A stretch of 64,000 bases of DNA from Bacteroidales bacterium (GCA_016292015.1 JAEEZY010000029.1:212863-276862), one strand, 5' to 3'. Shown: positions 8,969-18,333, counted from the stretch's first letter. Numbers and translations: made by a program. Notes: a model not told the origin generated them from the sequence alone.

Positions 8969-10180
8969 ATGAAAAAGTCAATTTTAACATTAGCGCTTGT
9001 GGTGCTCGGCTTTGCCGCCGCCGCACAGACCCTCGAGGTGCAGAGCGCCGCGCAGGATATGCGTAAAGGCTATTTGACCAAAGCTAAAGCCTCTATCGAC
9101 AAGGCTTGCGCCAACGACCAAACCAAGGACGACCCCAAGGCTTGGTATTATAAAGGTCTTATCTATTGCCAGATTGGACAGGAGACGAAGAACCCCAAGT
9201 CGAAATACAAAGACCTGGCACCCGACTGGTGCGAGCAGGCATACGAGGCCGCTTTGAAGTGCAAAGAGCTGGACAAGGACAACGAATACTCGGAGACCAA
9301 CAACACGGTGTTCTCGTATGTAGGCGGAGAGCTCTGCAACCGTGCAACCGACGCCTTCAACAAAGACCACGATTTCGAAGCTTGCCTGAAGATGTGTGAG
9401 GACGCCATCAAGGCTTATGGCTACACGGGCGACAAGAAGTCGGCCGACTTCGCCTACTACCTCGCAGGACTTGCTTCTTCGCAGCTGAAGAAGAACGACC
9501 TGGTGAAGAAATACTTCAACATACTGATGCGTCGTAAGACCGACAAGGCCAACGTCTATCAGACACTTTTCACCATGTATCGCACAGAAGACAACAATGC
9601 TGAAGCGCTGAAGGTGGCCAACAACTTCTACAAGAACCACCCCGAGGACTACAATGCAGCACTTATGATGTCGGAGGCCTACCTGATGAGCGGCGACAAG
9701 GAAAAGAGCGAGGAGATGATCAAAACCGCCCTCAATCAGACGAAGGATAATCCAAGCGTATATGCCAAACTTCTCTGCGCAGCCGCCGAGATGCTCTCCA
9801 GCAACCAGGATTTCGCTGGCGCCGAGGCTAAATACAACGAGTCGCTCTCGATCAACGCCAACCAGTTTGAGGCCAACTTCGGTATGGGCAGTATGCTCTA
9901 CAACCGCGCAGTCGATAAAATCAACACCGAGGTTCCGTTCGACGACGAAACCGGCTTGCAGGCGAAACTTGAGGAAGAAGCCAAGGCTCTCTTCGGACAG
10001 GCAGAAAGCTACATGAAAGCCGCCGTCGCCTTTATCGACGCACTTCCCGCTGAGCAGCAGGAACTGCAGAAAGCCAATCTGGTGCACTGCCTCAACGCTC
10101 TGAAGACAATCTACGCACGTCTGAACCGAATCGACGACCTGAAGCCGATCAACGCACGTCTGCAGTCGCTGATGCAGTAA
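8969..10180 (+). CDS. Exported tetratricopeptide-repeat protein
   Basis: 403-aa protein with a clear signal peptide (MKKSILTLALVVLGFAAAAQ) and a helical, TPR-like body: blocks such as AWYYKGLIYCQIGQ, AYYLAGLASSQLKKND and NFGMGSMLYNRAVDK mark the repeats. TPR proteins of this kind are scaffolds in the periplasm; no enzymatic motif is visible and the partner is unknown. I choose the ATG at 8969 over a TTG nine bases earlier because it begins the signal peptide. It follows gyrA by 37 nt and ends at a strong terminator, so the two probably form one transcript. Confidence 0.75.
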   Translation: MKKSILTLALVVLGFAAAAQTLEVQSAAQDMRKGYLTKAKASIDKACANDQTKDDPKAWYYKGLIYCQIGQETKNPKSKYKDLAPDWCEQAYEAALKCKELDKDNEYSETNNTVFSYVGGELCNRATDAFNKDHDFEACLKMCEDAIKAYGYTGDKKSADFAYYLAGLASSQLKKNDLVKKYFNILMRRKTDKANVYQTLFTMYRTEDNNAEALKVANNFYKNHPEDYNAALMMSEAYLMSGDKEKSEEMIKTALNQTKDNPSVYAKLLCAAAEMLSSNQDFAGAEAKYNESLSINANQFEANFGMGSMLYNRAVDKINTEVPFDDETGLQAKLEEEAKALFGQAESYMKAAVAFIDALPAEQQELQKANLVHCLNALKTIYARLNRIDDLKPINARLQSLMQ

Positions 10181-10224
10181 CGTTTCAAAACCGTATCCAA
10201 GAAGATTCGGATAGGAATAAAAAG

Positions 10225-10261
10225 AGAAGCGGTTGCCATGAGGCAGCCGCTTCTTCTTTTG
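10225..10261. terminator. Bidirectional rho-independent terminator
   Basis: GAAGCGGTTGCC / GGCAGCCGCTTC stem with an ATGA loop and a T-rich tail, between the converging TPR gene and sppA. Confidence 0.8.
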
Positions 10262-10277
10262 TGCTTGTGAAGTTGTG

Positions 10278-12086
10278 TTACTTGATTACAATCGAGTAGG
10301 GGAGACGTGCTTGGAGAGGCTCCATCGTTGCCCAGTAGTACATATCTTCGTATCCGGGGATGAGGGCATTGATGCGTGCGCGGAGTTTTGCTTCTTCAGC
10401 TTTGTCGTTGCTGAGGAGTTTGTCGTACCATTTTTTCTCGACGGAGTAGTTTTTTACCGTGTAGTCGCTGATGCCGGCTTTGTCGGCGGCGATGCTGACG
10501 GCGGTGTAGAGGCCTCCAAGTGTATCGACAAGGCCGATTTTGAGAGCGTCGGCACCCGTCCATACGCGACCACGTGCGATGCTGTCGACGAAGTCAACCT
10601 GCAGGTTGCGTCCTGTGGCCACACGACCGATGAATGTCTTGTAGAAATCCTCGATATTGCGCTGCATCATGGCGCGTGCGTCAGCAGAGAGCGGACGCAT
10701 CATGCTGAGGCCTGTGCTGTTGCGGTTGGTTCCGACGGTGTCGGTGGTGATGCCGAGTTTGTTGCGTAGGAAGTTGCCAATTTCGGGGATGGTGCCGAAG
10801 ACACCGATGGAGCCGGTGATGGTGGTGGGTTGAGCCACGATGCAGTCGGCGTTGCAGGAAATCTCATAGCCGGCAGATGCGGCCACACCACTCATTGAGA
10901 CGACGAGAGGCTTCTCTTTCTTGGCACGCATGACGGCGTCGGTCATGATTTCGGAAGCGGTGACAGCACCTCCCGGCGAGTTGACGCGGAGCACTATGGC
11001 TTTGACGTTCTTGTCGGCGGCGGCTTTGTCGAGGGCTTTGGCTATGTCGTTGCCATAGACGTTTTTGTGAAATCCGTCGGATTCACCCGATACAACATTG
11101 CCTTCGGCATAGATGACGGCGATGCGGTTTTTGCTTTCTTTTGCTTTGAGGCTCTTGGCATATTTGGTTACGGCAACCATGCGTTTGCTGTCGTATTTCT
11201 CTTTGATGAAGGTCTTGAGGCCGTTCTCGAACTCGAGGTTGTCAACTAGGCGACGCGTCTGGGCGTCCTCGGCCAGGAAGGCGGAGAGGTCGTCGGCATA
11301 AGCGTTGAGGGAGTCGGTGGGTATGCCGCGTGAAGCGGACATCTGCTCCACTACGTGGTTCCAGATGCTGGTGATATAGGTGCGTATCTGTTCGCGGTTG
11401 GCTTCGCTCATGTGGTTCATGGTGTAGGTCTCGCCAGCGCTCTTGTAGGCGTTGTTCTGCGGGCGGATGAGGTCGATGTGAACGTCGAGTTTGTCGAGTA
11501 GGTCTTTGTAGAACATCACTTCGCCGCCGATGCCTCGCCATTCGACCATACCTGCGGGGTGGAGCGAGATGCGGTCGCAAACAGAGGCGAGATAGAGCGA
11601 CTGTTGGGTGTATGTGTCGGCGTATGCGACCACCGGTTTGCCGTTCTCCTTGAATTCGATGAGGGCGTTGCGTATTTCCTCGCACTGAGCCCAGTCGGCC
11701 ATTGCGCCGTCGCCGAGATAGAGGTAGATGCCGCTGATTTTGCTGTCGTCCTTGGCGCCGTTGATGGCGGCGAGGATGTCGTCCATGCCCATTGCGTCGT
11801 CGTTGGAGAAGAGTGACGTCGGGTCGTCTTCGTCGGCGTGTTCAGCGATGGTGTTGGTCATGTCAACCTTGAGGAACAGGTTGTTGCCCACGATGGTGGT
11901 GTCTTTGGTCATGCTCGACACAGCCGCCACCATACCCATCATAATAATAAAGGTGATGATGTTGAAAATGATGAATGCAAAGACCACGCCCAGCATCGAG
12001 GCCATAGTGGTTTTCCAGAAGCCAAGAGGTTTTTTCTCTTTCTTGGGTTTCTGCGGGGTTTGATTAGTTTGAATTTCTTCGCTCAT
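10278..12086 (-). CDS. sppA: Signal peptide peptidase A (67K type)
   Basis: Membrane-anchored serine protease of family S49 that degrades cleaved signal peptides. One membrane segment lies at about residues 25-48 (MASMLGVVFAFIIFNIITF). Two S49 domains follow, as in the long E. coli-type enzyme: the N-terminal half supplies the catalytic Lys in NNAYKSAGE and the C-terminal half the Ser in SMSGVAASAGYE, after the VNSPGG stretch. The start is the ATG at 12086; the frame stays open further upstream, but only through the promoter region. 602 aa matches the family. It diverges from the neighbouring 145-aa secreted protein gene. Confidence 0.93.
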   Translation of the reverse strand: MSEEIQTNQTPQKPKKEKKPLGFWKTTMASMLGVVFAFIIFNIITFIIMMGMVAAVSSMTKDTTIVGNNLFLKVDMTNTIAEHADEDDPTSLFSNDDAMGMDDILAAINGAKDDSKISGIYLYLGDGAMADWAQCEEIRNALIEFKENGKPVVAYADTYTQQSLYLASVCDRISLHPAGMVEWRGIGGEVMFYKDLLDKLDVHIDLIRPQNNAYKSAGETYTMNHMSEANREQIRTYITSIWNHVVEQMSASRGIPTDSLNAYADDLSAFLAEDAQTRRLVDNLEFENGLKTFIKEKYDSKRMVAVTKYAKSLKAKESKNRIAVIYAEGNVVSGESDGFHKNVYGNDIAKALDKAAADKNVKAIVLRVNSPGGAVTASEIMTDAVMRAKKEKPLVVSMSGVAASAGYEISCNADCIVAQPTTITGSIGVFGTIPEIGNFLRNKLGITTDTVGTNRNSTGLSMMRPLSADARAMMQRNIEDFYKTFIGRVATGRNLQVDFVDSIARGRVWTGADALKIGLVDTLGGLYTAVSIAADKAGISDYTVKNYSVEKKWYDKLLSNDKAEEAKLRARINALIPGYEDMYYWATMEPLQARLPYSIVIK

Positions 12087-12161
12087 GATGTAAATATGTT
12101 TTTTGTTGATATATTTTATGTTGGAGGGTTTTGAATTTGGGCTCCTCTGAAAAACAGATTG

Positions 12162-12169
12162 CAAAGATA
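12162..12169 (-). promoter_or_regulatory. sppA promoter box
   Basis: TATCTTTG on the minus strand, only 13 nt from the oppositely directed TATCTTTG at 12183-12190. The two promoters overlap, so polymerase bound at one should hinder the other. Confidence 0.6.
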
Positions 12170-12182
12170 TTCAAAAAAAACG

Positions 12183-12190
12183 TATCTTTG
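12183..12190 (+). promoter_or_regulatory. Promoter box for the 145-aa secreted protein
   Basis: TATCTTTG followed by a leader of about 70 nt ending in TATCAACA, TCAAACAT, AACAACAC (8-nt period) before the ATG at 12261. Confidence 0.6.
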
Positions 12191-12260
12191 CATTTTGTTT
12201 CCAACAAGGTAAAAACAGTAAGCCTTTCTACATATCAACATCAAACATAACAACACCTGT

Positions 12261-12698
12261 ATGAAACGTATCAGTATTATCTTTGCCTTGGCCGCTGTGG
12301 CTGTAATGTTTCTCTGCACGGCGTCGAGTCGCCGCGAACCGTTCGACTACAACGGTACGTGGGTGGTGGGCACCGCCGATGGCGCGAGGTTCGGTGGCGA
12401 ACTCTACTTTTATGTCAAGCTTAAACAGGACGACGACAACCTCACCGGCACCTATTATTCTATAAGCCAGAAGAACGCCCGGCGCGACGTGAACCCTTCC
12501 AACACGGTGCGCGGCTACGTCAAGAAGAAATACGCGGTGGTGGAGTTCAGCAGCAGCGAGTGGGGCGGGGGAGGAGTGGCCGAGCTCTACCCGATAGACA
12601 AGAACACCCTCTCTTGGCATATCGTTTCTGAAAAAAAGGTAGGCAACGCCGATTTCGGCCATTGGGCACCTAGCCGCACACGGCTGACGAGGCAATAA
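12261..12698 (+). CDS. Small secreted protein, function unknown
   Basis: 145-aa protein with a hydrophobic N-terminal segment (MKRISIIFALAAVAVMFLC) that fits a signal peptide; the FLC context is a poor lipobox, so lipidation is doubtful. The rest is strand-rich: a YNGTWVVGTADGARFGGELY opening resembles the first strands of lipocalin-like or META-type beta-barrels, followed by LTGTYYS and a glycine run (EWGGGGVAEL). I do not recognise a family. It starts from its own promoter, divergent from sppA, and lies 107 nt ahead of the M13 peptidase. Confidence 0.6.
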   Translation: MKRISIIFALAAVAVMFLCTASSRREPFDYNGTWVVGTADGARFGGELYFYVKLKQDDDNLTGTYYSISQKNARRDVNPSNTVRGYVKKKYAVVEFSSSEWGGGGVAELYPIDKNTLSWHIVSEKKVGNADFGHWAPSRTRLTRQ

Positions 12699-12756
12699 TT
12701 CTTTGAACTGAAAGTGGGATGGGGTTCAAGAAGCTTATCAATAGCAGTCGGGAACC

Positions 12757-12804
12757 TATCACCGTATCAACATATCAACAGAAAACAGATAAACAAATCT
12801 ATAA
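12757..12804 (+). repeat. 8-nt period leader of the M13 peptidase gene
   Basis: Units TATCACCG, TATCAACA, TATCAACA, GAAAACAG, ATAAACAA in strict 8-nt phase, ending one base before the ATG at 12806. Confidence 0.6.
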
Positions 12805-12805
12805 C

Positions 12806-14866
12806 ATGAAAAAAACACTCTTAACTATTGCAACTATGGCACTACTTGCGACAGCTTGCAACCACAAGGCAAAGACTGAGGCTCCGCAGCTCACTTCGGG
12901 CATCGACCCCAGCTATCTCGACACCACAGCCAATCCCGTTGAGGATTTCTACCGCTACGCCTGCGGCGGCTGGATGGACGCCAACCCCCTGAAACCCGAA
13001 TACAGCCGCTACGGCTCGTTCGACAAGTTGGCCGAGACCAACCAGGAACAGCTGCGCGGTCTTATCGACTCGGTGAGCGCCGCCCAGAACGAGAAAGGCT
13101 CAATCTCCGACAAGATAGCCACCCTCTACAACATCGGTATGGATTCCGTGAAGCTCAACCAGCAAGGCGCTGAACCAATACAGGAACTCCTGAAGGGCAT
13201 TGCAGCCATCAACAGCCGCGAGGCTCTTGCAGCCAAGGTGGCCGAACTGCATCATATCGGCATCGACCCCTTCTTCGGCATCATGAACGAAGCTGACCCC
13301 GACAACAGCAAGATGCAGATGGCTTGGATTTGGCAGACAGGCCTCGGCATGGGCGACCGCGACTACTATCTCGAGAAGAAGAACGCCGACAAGCGCGAGA
13401 AATACCAGGATCTCATCGCCAAAGAGATGGTGATGGCCGGCTACGACAAGATGGCCTCATTCGCCGGTGGCGGCAACATCATAGCCAAGATGGTTATGGA
13501 TGTCGAGACGGGATTGGCAAAGGCTCAGTATGACAAACTGAAAAACCGCGACCCGCACGCCACCCTCCACAAGATGACCCTCGACGAGCTCAAGAAGATG
13601 GCTCCCGCTGTAGCCTTCGACAAATATTTCGCCGAGATGGGCCTCGCCAACATCAAGAACATGAACGTCGGACAACCCGAATACATAGCCGAAGTCTCCA
13701 AAGTGCTCGCCAATGCCAACATGGAGTCGGTCAAGGCCTATCTGGCTTGGAATGTGGTCAACACCGCTGCAGCCTATCTGAGCGACGACTTCGTGCAGGC
13801 CAACTTCGAGTTCTTCGGCAAGACCATGTCGGGTCAGGAAGAGATGCGTCCCCGCTGGAAACGCGTCACCTCGACCGTCAACGGCGCTATGAGTGAGGCC
13901 CTTGGCCAACTCTATGTCGCCAAATACTTCCCGCCCGAGGCAAAAGAGCGTATGGTCACCCTTGTGAACAACCTGAAAGAGGCTTTCGCCGTGCGTATCG
14001 ACGGTGCCAACTGGATGGACCCCGAAACAAAGGAGAAAGCCAAAGACAAGCTCGCAGCCATCCTCGTCAAGGTCGGCTATCCCGACAAGTGGCGCGACTA
14101 CAGCAAGCTTGAAATCAACGACGACAGCTATTTCGCCAACGTGCTGCGCAGCAACCGTTTCGATGTCGACTACATGATGAGCAAAATTGACAAACCCACC
14201 GACCGCGACGAGTGGCAGATGCCGCCCCAGATGGTCAACGCCTACTACAACCCCACCACCAACGAGATATGCTTCCCTGCAGCTATCCTGCAGCCGCCGT
14301 TCTTCAACATGAAGGCCGACGATGCCGCCAACTATGGTGCTATCGGAGTCGTTATCGGTCACGAGATGACTCACGGCTTCGACGACCAAGGTCACGAGTA
14401 TGACAAGGACGGCAACCTTAACAACTGGTGGAAAGAGAGCGACGCCACCAACTTCAAGACCAACGCACAGGTGCTTATCGACCACTTCAACGCCATCAAG
14501 GTGCTCGACGAACCCGAGACCTTTGCCAACGGCGAGTTCTGCCTCGGTGAAAACATAGCCGACAACGGCGGATTGCACATCAGCTATGTGGCCATGCAGA
14601 AGGCCCTCGAGAAGCAGCAGGTCAACGGCGAGCCGATGGACGGCTACACCCCCGCCCAGCGTTTCTTCCTCGCCTATGCAGCCGTTTGGGCAAGCAACAT
14701 CCGCGACGAAGAGATTGTGCGCCTCACCGCTATGGACGTCCACTCGCTGGCCAAATGGCGTGTGAACGGCACCCTGCCGCATATCACCGAGTTCATCGAA
14801 GCCTTCAACGTACAGCCAGGCAACAAGATGTACCTCGCACCCGAAAAACGAGTCACCCTCTGGTAA
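12806..14866 (+). CDS. pepO: M13-family zinc metallopeptidase, lipoprotein
   Basis: Neprilysin-like endopeptidase that cleaves oligopeptides, probably anchored in the cell envelope. The N-terminus MKKTLLTIATMALLATAC is a lipoprotein signal with Cys as the anchor. The M13_N helical domain begins with ANPVEDFYRYACGGWMD. The zinc motif HEMTH (in VIGHEMTHGFDDQG) is near residue 519, the third ligand Glu in GENIADNGG near 582, and the chain ends in the family's terminal Trp. The start at 12806 excludes a 29-residue upstream extension that reads through the repetitive leader. 686 aa is the usual length. Confidence 0.93.
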   Translation: MKKTLLTIATMALLATACNHKAKTEAPQLTSGIDPSYLDTTANPVEDFYRYACGGWMDANPLKPEYSRYGSFDKLAETNQEQLRGLIDSVSAAQNEKGSISDKIATLYNIGMDSVKLNQQGAEPIQELLKGIAAINSREALAAKVAELHHIGIDPFFGIMNEADPDNSKMQMAWIWQTGLGMGDRDYYLEKKNADKREKYQDLIAKEMVMAGYDKMASFAGGGNIIAKMVMDVETGLAKAQYDKLKNRDPHATLHKMTLDELKKMAPAVAFDKYFAEMGLANIKNMNVGQPEYIAEVSKVLANANMESVKAYLAWNVVNTAAAYLSDDFVQANFEFFGKTMSGQEEMRPRWKRVTSTVNGAMSEALGQLYVAKYFPPEAKERMVTLVNNLKEAFAVRIDGANWMDPETKEKAKDKLAAILVKVGYPDKWRDYSKLEINDDSYFANVLRSNRFDVDYMMSKIDKPTDRDEWQMPPQMVNAYYNPTTNEICFPAAILQPPFFNMKADDAANYGAIGVVIGHEMTHGFDDQGHEYDKDGNLNNWWKESDATNFKTNAQVLIDHFNAIKVLDEPETFANGEFCLGENIADNGGLHISYVAMQKALEKQQVNGEPMDGYTPAQRFFLAYAAVWASNIRDEEIVRLTAMDVHSLAKWRVNGTLPHITEFIEAFNVQPGNKMYLAPEKRVTLW

Positions 14867-14894
14867 GAGATTTTTGGGAAGAACTGAATTTGAG

Positions 14895-14935
14895 AAGCGG
14901 GCGGCCGGTTGGTCGCCCGCTTATCGTTTTTCAAT
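14895..14935. terminator. Terminator between pepO and the deiminase-Sel1 gene
   Basis: Twelve-base-pair stem AAGCGGGCGGCC / GGTCGCCCGCTT (one G-T pair) with GGTT loop and downstream T-run; it reaches the stop codon of the converging minus-strand gene. Confidence 0.75.
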
Positions 14936-16958
14936 ATGGCACGTCGTCGAACATTGTCTCTATAATATGCCGTTGTTTCCGTTCTTCCAATATCTTGCGG
15001 AGTTTTTCTTTTGCCTCGTCGCAACCCAGATCCACCGCTTTTTGGTAGATGTTTATCGCTTCATCTTCGTCTTTCTTGACTACTATGCCTTCGTTGTAAT
15101 AGTCGCCCAGCAGACATAAAGCGTCTGGATATTCTTTTTCTGCGGCTTTGCGTATCATCTTCAGCGCCGCTTCTTTGTCTTCGGGGGTTCCATATCCGTG
15201 GAAAAGACAGTATCCCAGTTCGTAGGCAGCAGGGAATACATCTTCTTCGGCGGCTTGCTTGTACCATTTTACGGCTTCGAACTTATCTTCAGTAACGCCA
15301 TAGCCGAAGTAATAGCACTTTCCAAGCATGTATTTTGCCCAAGGTTCGCCTTTTTCGGATGCTCTCTTGAACCGACGCCAAGCAGCGCGGTTGTCCATTC
15401 GCAGGCCAGCGCCGTGATAGAAGCAAAGACCGAGTTCGAAGATTGCCCATGTGTTGTTTTTTGAAGCCGCACGCATAAACCATTTCGCCGCCTCTTTAGG
15501 GTTTTCCTTTACCCCTCGACCGTATCGGTATTTGACACCTACTTGAAATTGGCCCTCGCTGTTGCCGTTTTTTGCAGCCTTGAGAAACCATTTGTCGGCT
15601 TCGTCTTTGTCTTCTTTCCAGCCGTTTATGCCGTTTAGAATCCAATAACCCAGCGTGCATTGAGCATCGCTGTTGCCCATCTCGGCGGCTTTCAGGTAGG
15701 CGGCGTTGATGGATTCCAGTGGGGCTTTGGCGTCTTCCATGCACCATGCAATGTGGAGTTGAGCGTCGGCGTTGCCCTGCTCGGCCGCTTTCTTGAACCA
15801 ATATATTGCTTTCTCGTAATCTTGTGGCACACCTTCGCCCTTGTAGTAGCTCAACCCTATGTTGAACTGTGCCATTCTGCTCCCATTCTCGGCGGCTATG
15901 GTGTACCATCGGTTGGCCTCGATGATGTCTTTTTGGACGCCTTGACCGTAGAAATAGAGTACACCCAGGTCGTTTTGATAGGTGGGTTGGCCATCTTCGG
16001 CGGCCTGCCTTATCTGGGTTACGGAGAGACCGTTCTCTTTGTATTCTTCTCCCATGAAGCCGTCACAAAAGCGGCTTGTGGCCACGTTCCATGAGATGCA
16101 ATTTAGTGCACCGCCTTTGCGCACGGCCTCCAATGCCGGCACTCCTATAACTTTGCTGGCTGGCATTGCGTCGGATATCTGTCTCAGCGCCTGCTCGTCT
16201 TCGGGTATGCCCAGTTGCGGTACCAGCACGAGCCTTCCAACCTTTAGGAAGTTGACGTAGGCCCAGCTGCGCTTATGTTTGCGGCTTACGTCGTAAGTCA
16301 GCGGTATCACCTCTACGAAGTTCTCCAGAATCCGTCTGTATCGTCGTGCCATCGCCGCGTCGAAGTCGGCGTAGTTGGTCATCAGCACGCGGTTGTTGCC
16401 GATATAGTGCACTATGCCGTCGCTGTGTCCGAGAAACTCATTTCTATCCCAAGGCAGGAAGATGATTTCGCTTTGGAAGGTGTCTTCGAGCATCTGCCGG
16501 ATTCGATTGCGCGGCTTGTCCTTGTTCTCAAAGAACACCTTCTCGGTCATCACGATTTTGTCGCTGCATTTCACTACGTTGCCGCCGTCCAGTACGAGGT
16601 CCAGCTCCACAGCCTCGCCATCTTGTCTTAGGCGGTTGATGTTTGCCACGCTGTTCACATCGGTTATTGTGCGCAAGAGGTGCTTGGGTTGCAGATAGTC
16701 GGGGTTGTATTTGTAGAACACAAAACGCATCTCGCTCGTCTGTATGGGCATATAGTCGCGACACCAGATGTCCTTGGTGCCCGCCAGCAGCCGATGTTCG
16801 ATGTTGTTGTCCTTGAGTGTCCGGCTGATGCTCCGATACAGCTCAGGACACCGCTCCGGCAGCAAATCCGAAAAGAAAACGGTGTCGGTAAGAAGGTCGG
16901 TAATTAGTTCACTACGGTACCGCCCGTAGATGGTGTTCCAGTGTGTATTATTGGTCAT
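14931..16958 (-). CDS. Agmatine/peptidylarginine deiminase-like domain fused to nine Sel1 repeats
   Basis: Two-part protein of 675 aa. Residues 1-300 are a guanidino-group deiminase fold of the agmatine deiminase / porphyromonas PAD family, with the catalytic set visible: D68 in KDIWCRDYMP, H178 in LGHSDGIV, C287 in GGALNCISW. These enzymes hydrolyse a guanidinium to urea plus NH3 on agmatine or arginine. Residues 318-665 are about nine Sel1-like repeats (for example DAQLHIAWCMEDAKAPLESI), which normally bind proteins. I see no signal peptide, so it is probably cytoplasmic. The gene follows the 280-aa hypothetical gene by 16 nt and has no promoter box of its own, so they form an operon. The fusion suggests a deiminase acting on a protein partner rather than free agmatine; that is inference. 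Confidence 0.82.
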   Translation of the reverse strand: MTNNTHWNTIYGRYRSELITDLLTDTVFFSDLLPERCPELYRSISRTLKDNNIEHRLLAGTKDIWCRDYMPIQTSEMRFVFYKYNPDYLQPKHLLRTITDVNSVANINRLRQDGEAVELDLVLDGGNVVKCSDKIVMTEKVFFENKDKPRNRIRQMLEDTFQSEIIFLPWDRNEFLGHSDGIVHYIGNNRVLMTNYADFDAAMARRYRRILENFVEVIPLTYDVSRKHKRSWAYVNFLKVGRLVLVPQLGIPEDEQALRQISDAMPASKVIGVPALEAVRKGGALNCISWNVATSRFCDGFMGEEYKENGLSVTQIRQAAEDGQPTYQNDLGVLYFYGQGVQKDIIEANRWYTIAAENGSRMAQFNIGLSYYKGEGVPQDYEKAIYWFKKAAEQGNADAQLHIAWCMEDAKAPLESINAAYLKAAEMGNSDAQCTLGYWILNGINGWKEDKDEADKWFLKAAKNGNSEGQFQVGVKYRYGRGVKENPKEAAKWFMRAASKNNTWAIFELGLCFYHGAGLRMDNRAAWRRFKRASEKGEPWAKYMLGKCYYFGYGVTEDKFEAVKWYKQAAEEDVFPAAYELGYCLFHGYGTPEDKEAALKMIRKAAEKEYPDALCLLGDYYNEGIVVKKDEDEAINIYQKAVDLGCDEAKEKLRKILEERKQRHIIETMFDDVPY

Positions 16959-16974
16959 AGGTGGTAATCCTTAG

Positions 16975-17817
16975 TTACTCTATGTTATGAAGTCGAAATT
17001 GCCAAAGTCTCATATCTTGTTTGTAATAAGACTTGCCAATCTTAATATACTTTGGTGTATAGGACTTATCTTCCTTTTTTTTGTTGACTTCTGCAAGATA
17101 ATCTTCGGAGGTTATAGGTCTTCCCCCTTTCTCTATATGGGTCTCTTTTTCATCACAAGCAATATATTCAGCGACATTTGTTCGAGGATGCCCCTTTAGG
17201 TCGAAAGATGCATCTTTTTTCTCGTCATTTATCCATTCTATATTTGAGTTCCTCTCTGTATTTGAGTTCTTCCAATTTATACCTTCATAAAACAAGTCAT
17301 CGAATATATGAGTGGAACAATGATCATATTTCGTTTTGTCTCCAATTGGATACTTTCCATCCTTTGCTTTTAGTACTCGGTATGAACGAATAAGAAACGA
17401 CGCTCTATAACTATCTTTCTCTTTTTCTTTCTCTTTCTCGAAGGTTACATCAACGCCGGATTGATGTTGATTAAAAGTACCGATTTTAAAATATGGATAA
17501 CCTTTATGTTCAATGATTGCATTGAATATGTTTGGAAATTTTTGGGGATTGTCAATCATTTCCTTGTATTTCTTTGGCAATCGATCGTTTGTATGGTACA
17601 TAATATAGTCCTTGATGTCACCATATTCTTCGTGGTAGTACAATTCTATAGAACCAAGTTCTATTATGTAAGTCCCGTTAATAAGGAAGTAGCCGTTGCT
17701 CAAAATCTCTTTTGCACAAGGTTGGAAACACGCGGCAACGGCGTTTTCATCCCACACCCCCTTGAATTCATTTCTATTTGTGTCGAATTGTTTTAAGATT
17801 TCAATAAGCTTTTCCAT
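16975..17817 (-). CDS. Hypothetical protein, possible 3-methyladenine-glycosylase-like fold
   Basis: 280-aa cytoplasmic protein, first gene of the operon with the deiminase-Sel1 fusion. I do not recognise it with confidence. The stretch YIIELGSIELYYHEE...IKDYIMYH followed by SGVDVTFEKE and YRASFLIRSYRVL faintly resembles the order of elements in MPG-type DNA glycosylases (an E-T-E-A-Y-like segment, then ...AVLIRALEPL), but no catalytic assignment is safe. The C-terminal half is charged and contains a KKKEDKSYTPKYIKIGKSYY segment. It is AT-rich relative to its neighbours, which hints at later acquisition. Confidence 0.55.
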   Translation of the reverse strand: MEKLIEILKQFDTNRNEFKGVWDENAVAACFQPCAKEILSNGYFLINGTYIIELGSIELYYHEEYGDIKDYIMYHTNDRLPKKYKEMIDNPQKFPNIFNAIIEHKGYPYFKIGTFNQHQSGVDVTFEKEKEKEKDSYRASFLIRSYRVLKAKDGKYPIGDKTKYDHCSTHIFDDLFYEGINWKNSNTERNSNIEWINDEKKDASFDLKGHPRTNVAEYIACDEKETHIEKGGRPITSEDYLAEVNKKKEDKSYTPKYIKIGKSYYKQDMRLWQFRLHNIE

Positions 17818-17850
17818 AATTGTGATTTATAGTTTATTCGATTTCAAGTG

Positions 17851-17858
17851 CAAAGGTA
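17851..17858 (-). promoter_or_regulatory. Promoter box for the deiminase-Sel1 operon
   Basis: TACCTTTG on the minus strand, 33 nt before the ATG at 17817. Confidence 0.6.
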
Positions 17859-18014
17859 TATCCAAAAATTGGGGCGACCAAACTTCTTTTGTTAAAAGTT
17901 GTGAGAATTTCCGAAAAAGTTATTTATTGAATAAAATTGTTTGTTTAATGTAGGAAACAATATCGGAGTTGACCTGGATATTGAATCGCGCAGGAAATTT
18001 TCATCCCTGATTTG

Positions 18015-18212
18015 TCTTACTTTCGCCCCACGTTGTTTTGATTGGGCTCTTACCGTTATCTTAGTTTTGTCTTACTGTTATCTTACTTTTCTCTTAGCCA
18101 GCTCGTAGTTATGTCTTAGCCAGGTAGGACTTGTTACTAGGCTAGTGATAGGCTTGTGCTAGGCTAGTGCTTACCTTTCTCTTGGTTTTCCCTTACCGAC
18201 GTCTTATATTTT
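18015..18212. repeat. 11-nt period array, 18 units
   Basis: Longest strict-period array in the window. Successive units include TCTTACTTTCG, TCTTACCGTTA, TCTTAGTTTTG, TCTTACTGTTA, TCTTACTTTTC, TCTTAGCCAGC, TCGTAGTTATG, TCTTAGCCAGG, ACTAGGCTAGT, GCTAGGCTAGT, GCTTACCTTTC, TCTTGGTTTTC, CCTTACCGACG. All 18 windows stay in 11-nt register over 198 nt with no indel, although several units in the middle have drifted to another motif (CTAGGCTAGTG). The rest of the 548-nt interval 17818-18365 holds the two promoters and nothing else I can name. Confidence 0.8.
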
Positions 18213-18333
18213 TTTGCCATATAACATCGGAGAGGTTTTTGCGTCGTGATGTTTAAATACCGCTGTTATCACATGTTGAATATAAGATGGTCGTTTTTTT
18301 CTGTCATATTGATTACGGTTCTTTTTTTTTTCA

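Noticed and set aside
18015..18212. CRISPR array
   Set aside because: The period is 11 nt with no spacers, units drift, and no cas gene is present.
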